Source: Bacteroidales bacterium UBA5762
GTDB taxonomy: Bacteria; Bacteroidota; Bacteroidia; Bacteroidales; TTA-H9
NCBI GenBank assembly: GCA_002418865.1
Contig: DIEY01000001.1
Span: 9,795-62,615, forward strand
DNA length: 52,821 nt
Reading direction: 5' to 3'
Part shown: positions 35,992 to 46,145 of the stretch, in pieces
Position numbering within the stretch: position 1 is the first letter of the stretch
Layout of the letters: each line of letters begins with the position of its first letter
Program-made: the position numbers and the translations under genes
Notes under the pieces: model-generated
Databases searched by the model: none
What the model saw: the letters and a program-made list of their open reading frames with translations, nothing else
What the model was told of the DNA's origin: nothing

Positions 35992-37761
35992 TCATTTACT
36001 GAGTAATAAAAGTTTTTTGTTAAGGGCAATACTGTCATAAATTAATCGAACGATATATATACCCGATGGTAAGTTATCAGTCAAATTAAGAATATATGGT
36101 TGTTGGCCACTTGGCCGAGTGCTGAAAATTTCTTGACCATTTAGGTTATAAATTTGAATTAGTTTTAAATTAAGTGAAGTAGGAGAATATTGAATTTGAA
36201 TTTGGTTTAAAAGGGGATTAAAAAATATCTCAAGGTTTGGTGAAATGTTTTGTTCAAATATTGCAGCCGATGGGCACGACCATGTCAGTGAATAATTGGC
36301 TTGAGGATTAATGTCGGTATCTTCGAATGTAATATAAAACCCATTTTCGTTGCTTAAGCTGATGGAGTCGGTTCCAGGCCAAACCGTTGACAGCGGAATA
36401 CCAGTAGGTTGTTGAATATCGAAGATGTTTATTTTTGAATTTTGCAGATTGAGGTCGAATAATTTCAAGCTATAAGGTCCAGGATAATTTGGGAGAATTT
36501 TCAGGTCTTGAGCAACAAAAAATGTAGGGTTCATCATAGAGCCGCCGGCATCGAAAAGTGTGTCTTGACAGAGCAAGCCACCGTTTTCAGAGAAGGCTTG
36601 TTGGATGGCATCCCATAATTCGTCGTATCCCATGTCGTAACCTAAAGCCCATATACCGATTCCTTTAAGATCAGAAGCTATAACTCTTTGGTATTTATAA
36701 AGTAGAGTTTGAGCTTCATCGATAAAACAATGATTCCAGCCATTCGCTAAATAAGCATAATAAATAGACCGTGAGGGATAATTCATTCTTCGGTTATTCC
36801 ATGAAAAAAATGTTGGATTATTTCTCACATTCCTATAGGTTACTGCATTTCCGCTACCTCTTGTGGGAGCAGGAGCTTCGGGCTGGGTTACAGGCCAAAC
36901 TCTACCATAATAAGGTACGCCTAATAAAAGCTTGCTCTTTTCGACTCCTTCCGAAAGGTAGTATTCTATAGTTTGACTTACATTATATGGATAACTGGTT
37001 TCCATAGGATAAAGCGGTGAAACTGGACCTGCCGTAGTGCTCAGATTCCAGTAATAATCATAAGCCATAACCATAAAAAAATCTACATCTTGGGCCAGAT
37101 CATTCAACTCAAAAGTATTGTTCCAATTCACTGCGGGAGTGGCCATGCTTAAAAGGCAGGTTGGGACAGCAGAATCAAGACATTGGCGCAATTCATGAAT
37201 ATAACTGGTTAATGAAACGGCTTGCGAAGACGGGACAGCCTCGAAATCAATATTTACCCCTTGAATCCCTCTTGTCTTTACCAGGTGAACAATTTGCTTG
37301 TTCAAAGTTTTACGCGCCTGAGGATTTCCAAAAAAATTGGCATGCCCGCTAAATAACGTTACACACAAATGAACCCGACTTCCATTTGCCAGAGCCGTAT
37401 CGATTACTGCAGCATTTTCAAAATCATTGGTTGTAAGCGGCATTCCACTACTTGCATCTACCTCATAGGAAAAATAACATAAATCGGTGATTAAATCCCA
37501 TCGGTAATCTCCCCATGAATTATTCATCCAATAGGGATGATATCCAAATATCATCTTCCCTTCTTTAAGGTGAACATTGGTTTTGTTTTTGCTCTGTTTA
37601 ATAAGAGGAGTATCAGAAGGAATGGGATGTGTTTTATAATATTGTTGTTCAACCACATGAATAGATTGAAATTCTGTATCTTGGGCAAGTAATACTACTG
37701 GCAATAACACAGAAAAAAATAGAAAAATTGTAATTAATAAAAAACGATAAGGTATTCTCAT
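35992..37761 (-). CDS. secreted GH18-fold glycoside hydrolase with T9SS sorting domain
   Basis: A 589-residue exported protein with a signal peptide (LLITIFLFFSVLLPVVLLAQ). Residues about 70-395 form a glycoside hydrolase 18 barrel. The active-site strand reads GVNIDFE with Asp172 and Glu174 present, but the first two Asp positions of DxxDxDxE are Gln167 and Asn170. MVMAYDYYW (the MxYD element) and the final barrel strand GIGIWALGYD are intact. This pattern resembles the peptidoglycan-active SleL/YaaH branch more than classical chitinases. The last ~75 residues (LKLIQIYNLNGQEIF, LPSGIYIVRLI) are a T9SS type A sorting domain. The start lies 32 bases after the DUF3109 gene. Confidence 0.87.
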   Translation of the reverse strand: MRIPYRFLLITIFLFFSVLLPVVLLAQDTEFQSIHVVEQQYYKTHPIPSDTPLIKQSKNKTNVHLKEGKMIFGYHPYWMNNSWGDYRWDLITDLCYFSYEVDASSGMPLTTNDFENAAVIDTALANGSRVHLCVTLFSGHANFFGNPQARKTLNKQIVHLVKTRGIQGVNIDFEAVPSSQAVSLTSYIHELRQCLDSAVPTCLLSMATPAVNWNNTFELNDLAQDVDFFMVMAYDYYWNLSTTAGPVSPLYPMETSYPYNVSQTIEYYLSEGVEKSKLLLGVPYYGRVWPVTQPEAPAPTRGSGNAVTYRNVRNNPTFFSWNNRRMNYPSRSIYYAYLANGWNHCFIDEAQTLLYKYQRVIASDLKGIGIWALGYDMGYDELWDAIQQAFSENGGLLCQDTLFDAGGSMMNPTFFVAQDLKILPNYPGPYSLKLFDLNLQNSKINIFDIQQPTGIPLSTVWPGTDSISLSNENGFYITFEDTDINPQANYSLTWSCPSAAIFEQNISPNLEIFFNPLLNQIQIQYSPTSLNLKLIQIYNLNGQEIFSTRPSGQQPYILNLTDNLPSGIYIVRLIYDSIALNKKLLLLSK

Positions 37762-37793
37762 CTCAAAAAATTTTTAAGAAAAAATAAGATGGA

Positions 37794-38360
37794 TTATAAA
37801 GCATTTTCTTTTGCATAGGCAAGCAGCTTATTGTACCACTCTTCTCCGTAAAGTCGAATGAGAGGTTTTTTTAAGAAAACATACATAGGAATTCTTTGGT
37901 TTTTCCCTTTTTTAAGGGCTGGCCTACAAATGTTCCATTTGTGATACACGAGAAAATCACCGGTTGATAATTTTCCGACTCGAATAGGATAAAGATGGCA
38001 AGATTGAGGTTTTTGGAAATTTGTCTTACCAGCTTGAAAAGCCAATTCGAAGGCGCAAACCGCAGTTTCATGATCATAATTAATATAGGCACAGTCACCA
38101 TTATCAATTAAAGGGGTAACTAACATACCTGTATGGTCCATTTCGAAAACCCCGGTTTCTTTAATGGTGGCTATTCCTTTCTCAGTCATGTAAGGAGTCA
38201 CTCTCTCCAAAACATCTTCTATGATTTGAATTTCTTCTGGTAGTAATGGAGCACCAGCATCACCTTCTATACAGCATGCACCATGGCATTTACTAAGATC
38301 ACAGACAAATGAAGTGTGAATAATCTCATCTTGAACCATGATGCCATCGATAATGATCAT
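37794..38360 (-). CDS. DUF3109 family cysteine-rich protein
   Basis: The 188-residue cytoplasmic protein has the cysteine pattern of DUF3109/YkgJ-like proteins: CDLSKCHGACC (Cys20, Cys25, Cys29, Cys30), then CAYIN, CAFE, SCHLYPIR and ICRPA. These cysteines probably bind a metal or iron-sulfur cluster. The function is unknown. It lies between sbcC and the GH18 gene on the same strand. Confidence 0.88.
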   Translation of the reverse strand: MIIIDGIMVQDEIIHTSFVCDLSKCHGACCIEGDAGAPLLPEEIQIIEDVLERVTPYMTEKGIATIKETGVFEMDHTGMLVTPLIDNGDCAYINYDHETAVCAFELAFQAGKTNFQKPQSCHLYPIRVGKLSTGDFLVYHKWNICRPALKKGKNQRIPMYVFLKKPLIRLYGEEWYNKLLAYAKENAL

Positions 38361-38483
38361 CTTGTTTTGAAATTATTTATTTTTTAATTTTTTTAAGAAT
38401 TTTATTGATGGGAAAATTCTACGCATAAAATCCTATAGCAATGATATTTAGGGTTTAAAAAGGGTATTATAAACAATGAAATT

Positions 38484-41400
38484 TCAGGTAGATAACCAAG
38501 AAGGAATAATTTGGCTTCCTTTTTCTGGATCGAGGCGAACGGACAGGCTAACGGGAATTTCTTGTTGTAAATCTTCCACATGAGAAATTACTCCTACAAT
38601 TCGATTATCTTTTTGAAGTGAAGATAAGGCTTCAAAGACCAGTCGCAGAGAATTTTTGTCGAGAGAGCCAAAACCTTCGTCGATGAAGAAAAAATTACCT
38701 ATGCCTGGCTTTTTGCCATTGATAATATCAGCTAAGGCAAGAGCCATGGAGAAGGCAGCCAAAAAAGTTTGTCCACCCGAGAGGGATTTAATATGTCGCA
38801 AATGGCCATCATTCATCATATCGCAGACAACGAATTCATTATTTTCGTTGAGTTGTAATTGAAGCTGGTGGCCGGTTAACTCTAAAAAGCGTCTATTTGC
38901 CGCTTTAACAAGATTTTTCAAATAAATGGTTGAAACATAATTTACAAAACCATGGGCTTTGAACATATTTTTTAAATCATTCAGCCGCAATTCTCTTGCC
39001 TTTAATTGGCCCGATTCGACCATTAGTCGATTTTTATCTTCGAGTTTAAGCCTCATCTCTTCCAATTGATTTTGTATGAGCAATTCCTTCCCCGACAAAG
39101 TATTTACATCTCTTTCTCTATTTTTTACTTCTTTTTTAATGTTTTCATAACTAATTAAATCGAAATTCAACACATCGGCATCCTGTTCTAATTCTTTCAA
39201 TCGAGATTTTATTGGATTAAGCTTGTTTTCCCATTCCTCGAGTTGGAGTTTGATTTGCTCGAACTGACTCTGCTTACTTAGAATTTCTCTGACCTCTTCT
39301 AAAGAAACAAAGGGGGATGTGTTAAGTTTTTCTTCAATCTGGCGCATCTGCAAGTTCAATTTTCCTTTGGCTTCGTCTAAGTCAATACTCTTCGATTTGA
39401 TCTCTGCATTCATTTCGTCCCATCGACGCTGTATTTTCTCGGCCTGTTCTTCTACTTGTTTCAGTTCTTGCTTTGCCCTTTCAATTTCTTTATTGGTGTT
39501 ATCTACTATAATTTGAAGTTCATTGTCAGAACAATTGGAATTTTCTTCCCATTCCATTCCGCCATATTTTTGTTGCAATATTTTGGCTTGTCCCGATAGA
39601 AAATTTATTTGCTGTTGCAAATGATTGATTTCGTCGCTGTGCTGCCTATGTTTTTCTTCTAAGGTTTGAATTTCTTTTTCCAGTGCATTTCTATTAGAAT
39701 TGAGCGTTCTCATGCAGTTTTGTAAAAATTCTATCTTTTTTGTAAAATCTTGATAAGATTGTTGATTAGCAACTTCCAAGCCTTCGAAATGGAATGTGCC
39801 TAAATGTGCGTCAATTTGTCGGGATAGATATTCCAGCTCTTGTTTGGTCTTTTCTAATTCTTCTGTTTTTATTTTCAATTTACCGCTATATTGATTTAGT
39901 TCATTTATAGCATTGATAATTGCTTGTTGTTGAGCTTTTAGTTGTATTTCTTTGCTTTCGAGTTCTTTTAATTTTGCTTCGACCTCAGGTGCGCTAAAAA
40001 GATGAGGATGTGAGGTAGAGCCACAAAGTGGGCAGGGCATTCCTTCCCTAAGTTCTTTTGCAAAATCGGCCAATTTGGTGGTCACTCTCAATGATTGAAT
40101 CTGCATTCTGATTTCATCTAATTGATTCTTAGATATTTCATACCTTTTTTGCACTTCTTCCAAAACTTCAGAAATAGATTTTTTTGACAATAATTCCTTG
40201 CAGAAAATTAGATGAGGATTTTGAAAGACATCGTGTTTTATGGTTTCAATATCTTTGAGTGCCGATTGTTTTCTCATCTCTGTTTGCTGTTTGGTATCCA
40301 AAAATTTTTCATAATCTTTAAACCAAAGATTTATTTGTTTGATTTCTTCGGGATCGCGTAGCTGGGTTTCGTATGCATCATACTCTTTGATGATAGATGC
40401 CTTTGCTTCTTTTTTCTTGCTTAATATTTCATCGTTCTCTTTGATTTTATCTTCTAAGGTTTTAATTTGAGAATTGATAACTGCATTCTGTCTTTGGATT
40501 TTTCGATAATTCAAAAGTTCTTTTAGCTTTTCGACAAAATTTTCTCGCAGTGGGATTGTCTCGGATTCCTGTTTTAATTGAGAAAGCAAGTTTTGGATAT
40601 CGTTTTTTTGAGGTTGTACTATTTCTATTTCATGTAAAAGTTCTTTGCATCTTTTTTCGAGAGAATTCACCCTGTTGGATAACTCGTCGAGCAAGGCTAA
40701 GGGGCTGCGAAAGGCGGAATCAGCCGATTGATAATTTTTGATAAAGCTACGGTTTCTTTCCATAAGTTCGGCTTCTTGGTTTAGCTGCTCAAATTGGAGT
40801 TTTAAACCTTGCCATTCTTGATTTTTGCTATAGAGTAAAGCTTGTTGACGTTCAGTTTCCAGAAGTTCAGAATACTTTTGCCGTTCTTGTGAAAGTGCTG
40901 TGGTAATCGTATTCAACTCGTCTTGAAGAGAGTTAAGAGCCTCAGGAGTGTTGTTGTTGTAACCTTCTAAGCGAGTGTTTACCTTAATCAGGGTTTCGTG
41001 GTTTTTATCGAATAAGTTCTTAGCCTTATTGTAAAGATCAAATTGTTCGAGTTGAAAGATTTCTTTAAGCATTTTTATTCGTTCGGTGCCTCCAAGTTGA
41101 AGGAATTCCTGAAATTTTCCTTGAGGGATAATGATGGTACGACGAAAATTATCGTATGAAAGACCAATTACTTCATTGATGGTTTCTAAGGCAATAGGGA
41201 TCCATGTATTATTCAAATTTTGATAAGCCTTACGATCGAAAGATTCTGTTTCATGATAATTTTTAGATTTTCGTCGGCTTTCAACAGTTATCCGGTATTG
41301 TTGAGGGGGGTTGCCGGCATTGAAGATGAAGTCAATCCACAGACGGTTAGAACGCAGATTCATCATGTTGTAAGATCGAGCTTCGTGCGAATTCAATCGT

Positions 41401-41570
41401 TCTATAGATCCGAAAATGGCATACAACATAGCTTCTGTTATGCTTGATTTACCGCTTCCTACTGGTCCGAAGATGCCAAAAAGCCGGGCTTCGACCAATG
41501 GCCTGAAATCGATCTCTTGCCTCTTTTGGTAGCTAAATAATCCCTCTAAAGTTAATTTTACGGGAATCAT
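38484..41570 (-). CDS. sbcC: exonuclease SbcC (Rad50-like ATPase)
   Basis: The SMC-like ATPase subunit of the SbcCD nuclease, which cuts DNA hairpins and processes ends. Walker A is GPVGSGKS (residues 35-42). A long coiled coil runs to the zinc hook CPLCG (Cys513, Cys516), almost exactly mid-protein, and back. The ABC signature LSGGQ lies at 930-934 and Walker B is FIDEGFGSLD (Asp964, Glu965). The length of 1028 residues is normal. Its start overlaps the sbcD stop by four bases (ATGA), so the two are translationally coupled. Confidence 0.96.
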   Translation of the reverse strand: MIPVKLTLEGLFSYQKRQEIDFRPLVEARLFGIFGPVGSGKSSITEAMLYAIFGSIERLNSHEARSYNMMNLRSNRLWIDFIFNAGNPPQQYRITVESRRKSKNYHETESFDRKAYQNLNNTWIPIALETINEVIGLSYDNFRRTIIIPQGKFQEFLQLGGTERIKMLKEIFQLEQFDLYNKAKNLFDKNHETLIKVNTRLEGYNNNTPEALNSLQDELNTITTALSQERQKYSELLETERQQALLYSKNQEWQGLKLQFEQLNQEAELMERNRSFIKNYQSADSAFRSPLALLDELSNRVNSLEKRCKELLHEIEIVQPQKNDIQNLLSQLKQESETIPLRENFVEKLKELLNYRKIQRQNAVINSQIKTLEDKIKENDEILSKKKEAKASIIKEYDAYETQLRDPEEIKQINLWFKDYEKFLDTKQQTEMRKQSALKDIETIKHDVFQNPHLIFCKELLSKKSISEVLEEVQKRYEISKNQLDEIRMQIQSLRVTTKLADFAKELREGMPCPLCGSTSHPHLFSAPEVEAKLKELESKEIQLKAQQQAIINAINELNQYSGKLKIKTEELEKTKQELEYLSRQIDAHLGTFHFEGLEVANQQSYQDFTKKIEFLQNCMRTLNSNRNALEKEIQTLEEKHRQHSDEINHLQQQINFLSGQAKILQQKYGGMEWEENSNCSDNELQIIVDNTNKEIERAKQELKQVEEQAEKIQRRWDEMNAEIKSKSIDLDEAKGKLNLQMRQIEEKLNTSPFVSLEEVREILSKQSQFEQIKLQLEEWENKLNPIKSRLKELEQDADVLNFDLISYENIKKEVKNRERDVNTLSGKELLIQNQLEEMRLKLEDKNRLMVESGQLKARELRLNDLKNMFKAHGFVNYVSTIYLKNLVKAANRRFLELTGHQLQLQLNENNEFVVCDMMNDGHLRHIKSLSGGQTFLAAFSMALALADIINGKKPGIGNFFFIDEGFGSLDKNSLRLVFEALSSLQKDNRIVGVISHVEDLQQEIPVSLSVRLDPEKGSQIIPSWLST

Positions 41571-42799
41571 TGGTTATCCTCCTCGTTTGCAATAATTTCA
41601 CGAAATAGGGCTAAAGTTTCTTCATCGGGTGGCACTTGCTGAATACTCCTAAAGTAATCTTTGAATAACTCTATTATTTCAGCATTAGGGCTGGGTGACA
41701 AGTCTTCATTTTCTACCAGTTTTAATTCTTCTGAGAATTCGGGTATTATCTGAACAATTCCGGGATGAAGTTGATGGAATTGATGGAGAATTTCAGGGTT
41801 CAAGTACATATCTGTATGCAGGGTCATCTCGAGAAGGCAATCTGTATGATTTGGAAGCCATTGAAAAGCTTCTTCGGGCGAATTGAACTTTTTGCGTATA
41901 AGAGGTTTCCCCTTGGTTAAACCAACGGAATAATGTTTTGTGGTTTGATTGGGTTGGGCTTCGATAATTTCGACCGATTTATTTTGAAATGCTTCGCTGA
42001 AGCTATACGACAAAGGGCTGCCACAATAAACCACTGGGAAAGTACATCCTTCGAGAGTATGGCGGCGATGCAAGTGCCCCAATGCAACATAATGCAGATT
42101 AGGTGGCAATTGCTTGATAAAAATAGGAGAAGCTCCACCAGGAGTTAAAATCGGTTTTTCTTCATCCAAGGGTTCTTCGAGGGGTTCATCCTCGCTGGAT
42201 ATCATGTAAAGATGTGCCATTAGAATATTTACGCTCTGATAATTTGCCATTTCCTGAAGGTTAGCGTGCCAATTATTAGATAAGATTTCTCTTAGAGTTT
42301 CATCTTGATTTTCTGACCCTAAGAAAGTTTTCATTCGAAATTCATTGGCATAAGGGGTAAGAAGCAAATGAACGAGATGATCAACACCTGGGATTCTCAG
42401 TTGCACCCAGCCTGGACCTGAAGCAGTAATTCGCAAACCAGAACTCAAATAAAAAGGAGAGGCAATAGAATGAGGTAAACCCGATAAGATAATTCCACAT
42501 TCTTTGGCTAAAGGATTGGGAGCCTCTATACGTTCGGGCATATCGTGGTTTCCAGCTATAGCTATAATTGCCCTTCTACCATCATCCGAAAGGCGTTTCA
42601 AGGTTTGATAAAACAACCCCATGACTTCAACCGATGGATTGTAAGAGTCGAATAAATCTCCTGCAATCAATACCATCTGGACGTTTTCTTCGTTGGCAAT
42701 GCTGCAAATTTCATCAAGAACTTCTTTTTGCTCTTCAAAACGACTAAACTCTCCTAATCGTTTACCCAAATGCCAATCAGAAGTATGCAAAATCTTCAT
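41567..42799 (-). CDS. sbcD: exonuclease SbcD (Mre11-like nuclease)
   Basis: The metallophosphatase subunit of SbcCD. The di-metal motifs are in order: HTSDWHLGK, AGDLFDSYNPS, IAGNHDMPE, an MAHLYM histidine and ALGHLHRRH. The C-terminal part is the capping domain. At 410 residues the length is normal. It is the first gene of the sbcD-sbcC pair and precedes sbcC with a four-base overlap. Confidence 0.96.
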   Translation of the reverse strand: MKILHTSDWHLGKRLGEFSRFEEQKEVLDEICSIANEENVQMVLIAGDLFDSYNPSVEVMGLFYQTLKRLSDDGRRAIIAIAGNHDMPERIEAPNPLAKECGIILSGLPHSIASPFYLSSGLRITASGPGWVQLRIPGVDHLVHLLLTPYANEFRMKTFLGSENQDETLREILSNNWHANLQEMANYQSVNILMAHLYMISSEDEPLEEPLDEEKPILTPGGASPIFIKQLPPNLHYVALGHLHRRHTLEGCTFPVVYCGSPLSYSFSEAFQNKSVEIIEAQPNQTTKHYSVGLTKGKPLIRKKFNSPEEAFQWLPNHTDCLLEMTLHTDMYLNPEILHQFHQLHPGIVQIIPEFSEELKLVENEDLSPSPNAEIIELFKDYFRSIQQVPPDEETLALFREIIANEEDNQ

Positions 42800-42825
42800 T
42801 CTGTTTTGTTATTTTTTTAAGTTTT

Positions 42826-42833
42826 CAAAAGTA
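42826..42833 (-). promoter_or_regulatory. possible -7 element of sbcDC
   Basis: TACTTTTG on the minus strand fits TAnnTTTG, 27 bases before the sbcD start. No matching -33 TTTG is present. Confidence 0.3.
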
Positions 42834-43081
42834 TCTAAAACCAAGATGAAAGATCCATCTCATGGCATCTTTTCTATTCTTTTCTTTAAAAGATTATGAA
42901 ATGAGGAGAAGACTTTTATGCTGATTTTTATATACGCTTGCTTTAATTTTTTTTAACATTAGGAATAGCTGCAATAAATAAAAATCAAAGATGGTTTTAT
43001 CGATTCGATTTTGTTGCAGTCGAAGCAGCATTTATTATTTTTTACCTTTTCAATGTAATTTTTGGGAAGCTTTTCTTATGA

Positions 43082-45361
43082 TTATTTATTTATGACTTGA
43101 ATGTTTTGCCCAAGTGATGAAACGATGAAATCTCTATGAGCCTTGAAGAGATTTAGAATAAAAAGAGAAAGGTTTTTGGTTTCGGCTAAAATATTGAGAT
43201 AGAGCAAGCTATTTTTGGTTCCAGCCTCATGATTTTTGATACGTTTTACTTGATCCTTTCGGGCTCTGTCGATATATTCATTTACTTGTTGATGAAGTTT
43301 TATGATTTTATCACTTTCTTCAAAGTTGTGTGTTTCTATCATGTTTTGTATGATGCGGATGAGCTCGGAGAGGGCAGCCGAAATTTTTATTAGTTCGGCT
43401 TTTTGTGCTGGTAGTAAACCTTTATGATTGTTTTCGACATGATTGAGGGCGGGTTCAGCGATATACCCGATGCAATGTGCCATTTCACGCATGTAGTCAA
43501 TCACCTGCACATAAAAATGCCCTGTTTCTACTGAGTCTTCCTTCAGCTTTTCAACTACATTATGCACATTGCCTTTAAGAAGTTTAGTACGTTTGTTGAA
43601 TTCTTCTACCTCAGAGTGCACCCTTTTTAATTTCTTTCGGTCTTCTTTAAACAAGCTAGCAAGTATTCGTGTATAAAGACTGTCGGTAGTTTCTAAAGCT
43701 GAAAGAACATCGTTATTGCAGCGTATTATCATTTTCTCGGTGCTCATGCTCGTTTCATCTGAGAGGATTTCCTGTGCAATTTTGGCTTCCTTTTCCTTAC
43801 GCACAAAAACTTTTTGCTGATGCACCAACATTAAGCCAGCCAGTATCATTAAAAGCACTATAGCTGGAATTTTCCCAAAAAAGATGATAGTTGCCAGAAT
43901 AAAAGCCACACTAAAGGCAATTAATGCAGTAAGAAACCAGCCTATGATAACTGTCATTACCCCCGATACCCTATAAACTGCACTTTCACGACCCCATGCA
44001 CCATCGGCAAAAGATGTTCCCATTGCCACCATAAATGTTACATAAGTGGTGCTTAAAGGCAGTTTATGGGAAGTACCATAAGCAATTAAGGCGCTTGAGA
44101 CAACTAAATTAACAGAGGCTCTAACAAGGTCAAATGATACTCCCTGCTTTCGGGATTGTTTTATTTCTTCCTCATCTGGTGGTGCAAGCCTTGATGAAAT
44201 AAAGCCCTTTATCCTCTCTGGAATAATCTTATCTACTGTATTGCCAAATGTAATGAACATCCGAACCACATTACGTGAAAAAGGATTGGGTGAAAATCTT
44301 TCTGACCCTTCTTCTTGTCTGCCCAAATTTACTTCGGTATTAGTTACAGTGCGTGCTTTACGAGAAAAAATAAGAGTTAAACTCATGATAATTCCAGCAA
44401 TTAATAAAAAATACCATGGACTCTTGATGGATTGGGCTAAAGCCTGCATTAAAAAAGAATTGGGGTCTCCAGCTCCCGATTGAATATATATTTTAAAAGA
44501 TTCATACCCAGCCATGGGCACACCTATGAAATTAACAAGATCATTGCCAGCAAAAGCCATGGCTAAAGCAAAAGTACCAGTTAAAACCACAATCTTAAGA
44601 ACATTGATCTTAAAAAGCCAAATCAACAACTGAAAAATTATTGTAAAACCTATTATACTTAAAAGCATTAAGGAGGCAGTATGAGACTCAATATATTGTA
44701 CAGTGGCTTCATCAATAAAGGCAGCTCCCCGAATACCTTTCAGTATCAAAAAATAGATGATGATGGTGAACGAAATGCCAGCCCAAATTCCTCCTAAATA
44801 TGGCAATTTTTGTTTATAGCGGAAAGTGAAAAACAGACGACTTATGTATTGTATTACAGTTCCAAAGAAAAATGCTACAACTACTGATAACAAAATGCCC
44901 GCAATAATCGCCAGAACTTTAGCAGTGTTAAGGTATTCTGCAACATTTGAAACAGCCTCCGGATCGGTAATAGTTTTCATGGTTGCTATTGCTACTGATG
45001 CACCCAAGAGTTCAAATATCAATGAAACTGTAGTCGAAGTGGGTAATCCTAAGTTATTAAATGCATCTAACATGACAACGTCTGTAATCATGACAGCTAG
45101 AAAAATGAACATCACTTCATTAAAATAAAACATGGAAGGGTTGAAAATGCCACTGCGTGCTATTTCCATCATCCCACTCGAAAATAAAGTTCCTATGAGT
45201 ACCCCTAAACAAGCAACAGCTAAGATAAGCTTGAATGGAGCTGCCTTTGACCCTACTGCCGAATTGAGAAAATTTACAGCATCATTACCAACTCCCACTA
45301 AGAGATCCATTATTGCGAGTAAAAACAGAAACGCTACTATGATAATATAAATGGTATTCAT
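43082..45361 (-). CDS. inorganic phosphate transporter, PiT family with PhoU-like C-terminal domain
   Basis: A 759-residue inner-membrane transporter. The PiT signature occurs twice as an inverted pair, first as GVGNDAVNFLNSAVGSK near residue 24 and again as GNDLVNFIGVPMAG near 280. About ten to twelve helices reach residue 530; the second half has LPLSTTYVTFMVAMGTSFADG. From about 535 to the end a helical PhoU-like domain is fused on (KKLKRVHSEVEEFNKRTK, EMAHCIGYI). Fused PiT-PhoU proteins are usual in Bacteroidota. It should import phosphate with protons or sodium, with the PhoU part probably controlling activity. It is divergent from acpP. Confidence 0.93.
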   Translation of the reverse strand: MNTIYIIIVAFLFLLAIMDLLVGVGNDAVNFLNSAVGSKAAPFKLILAVACLGVLIGTLFSSGMMEIARSGIFNPSMFYFNEVMFIFLAVMITDVVMLDAFNNLGLPTSTTVSLIFELLGASVAIATMKTITDPEAVSNVAEYLNTAKVLAIIAGILLSVVVAFFFGTVIQYISRLFFTFRYKQKLPYLGGIWAGISFTIIIYFLILKGIRGAAFIDEATVQYIESHTASLMLLSIIGFTIIFQLLIWLFKINVLKIVVLTGTFALAMAFAGNDLVNFIGVPMAGYESFKIYIQSGAGDPNSFLMQALAQSIKSPWYFLLIAGIIMSLTLIFSRKARTVTNTEVNLGRQEEGSERFSPNPFSRNVVRMFITFGNTVDKIIPERIKGFISSRLAPPDEEEIKQSRKQGVSFDLVRASVNLVVSSALIAYGTSHKLPLSTTYVTFMVAMGTSFADGAWGRESAVYRVSGVMTVIIGWFLTALIAFSVAFILATIIFFGKIPAIVLLMILAGLMLVHQQKVFVRKEKEAKIAQEILSDETSMSTEKMIIRCNNDVLSALETTDSLYTRILASLFKEDRKKLKRVHSEVEEFNKRTKLLKGNVHNVVEKLKEDSVETGHFYVQVIDYMREMAHCIGYIAEPALNHVENNHKGLLPAQKAELIKISAALSELIRIIQNMIETHNFEESDKIIKLHQQVNEYIDRARKDQVKRIKNHEAGTKNSLLYLNILAETKNLSLFILNLFKAHRDFIVSSLGQNIQVINK

Positions 45362-45385
45362 TTATACATAAATTTAATTAAGGCA

Positions 45386-45393
45386 CAAAATTA
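45386..45393 (-). promoter_or_regulatory. possible -7 element of the phosphate transporter gene
   Basis: TAATTTTG on the minus strand fits TAnnTTTG, 24 bases before the start codon. A -33 TTTG is missing. Confidence 0.28.
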
Positions 45394-45822
45394 AATTACT
45401 CATTTATTCGATTGATCTTTTCAATTTTAAGAAATTGTTAATGAAAATGCCTATCATCCTGTTCTCGAATTTAAACGAACAGATAAAATTGAAACTTAGT
45501 AAACCTTGTCAAAAACAGCGGATGACGCATAATACCCTGAATTTTTAATGTAAATTGTATGTTATCAAAGATAAAACATTATTGCTTAAGCTTGTTAAAT
45601 GATGATTATATCTGTGTTTGAAGTCAATCTAATCGTTTGCGGAATAATAATTTGGTTAATGCTTGTCAATTTTGGGTAAAACGGGCCATTTTGAAGAGAA
45701 ATGAAGAAAAAATTGGGGTAAGTCATACATTAAAGCTCGAAATTTTACCATTTGGTTAAATTACGTAGATAACTGATATATAATACTTTAGCATAGATTT
45801 TAGGTTTTATTAACATTTGAAA

Positions 45823-45854
45823 TTTGCACAATTTGTAAAATCGTATTTTCTTTG
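45823..45854 (+). promoter_or_regulatory. promoter of acpP-fabF
   Basis: TTTG (45823-45826) is followed after exactly 20 bases by TTTCTTTG (45847-45854), one mismatch from TAnnTTTG. Spacing is right for a Bacteroidota promoter. The leader before the acpP ATG at 45885 would be about 25 bases. Confidence 0.5.
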
Positions 45855-45884
45855 CACCCTTGTTTAACCAAAAAAACCACACTT

Positions 45885-46124
45885 ATGTCAGACATTGCAA
45901 ATAGAGTTAAAGCCATCATTGCTGATAAGCTTAGTGTCGATGAAAGTGAACTAACCCCCGATGCAAGTTTCACTAATGATTTAGGGGCTGATTCTCTCGA
46001 TACTGTGGAGATGATTATGGACTTTGAAAAAGAATTCAACATTAGTATTCCTGATGATCAGGCTGAAAAAATCAGTACTGTAGGGGAAGCAATTAAATTC
46101 ATCGAAGAAAGCCTAAAGAGTTAA
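45885..46124 (+). CDS. acpP: acyl carrier protein
   Basis: The 79-residue carrier of growing fatty-acid chains. Ser37 in GADSLD takes the 4'-phosphopantetheine arm. The acidic composition and helices (DTVEMIMDFEKEFN) are typical. The frame is open from TTG 45852, but the family-like start is the ATG at 45885 (MSDIANRV), which also leaves room for the promoter. fabF follows after 21 bases. Confidence 0.97.
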   Translation: MSDIANRVKAIIADKLSVDESELTPDASFTNDLGADSLDTVEMIMDFEKEFNISIPDDQAEKISTVGEAIKFIEESLKS

Positions 46125-46145
46125 AGAACTTATTAACTTTCGAAA

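Larger units (their letters stand above)
45362..45884. other. 523-base divergent intergenic region between the PiT gene and acpP
   Basis: Very AT-rich, without a recognisable gene, tRNA or strong hairpin. It holds the acpP promoter (45823-45854) and a TAnnTTTG match for the phosphate transporter at 45386-45393. The remaining ~400 bases are unexplained. Confidence 0.5.

Noticed and set aside
45362..45884. hidden tRNA or small RNA in the acpP upstream region
   Set aside because: No cloverleaf, GC-rich stem or terminator was found; only promoter-like elements can be supported.
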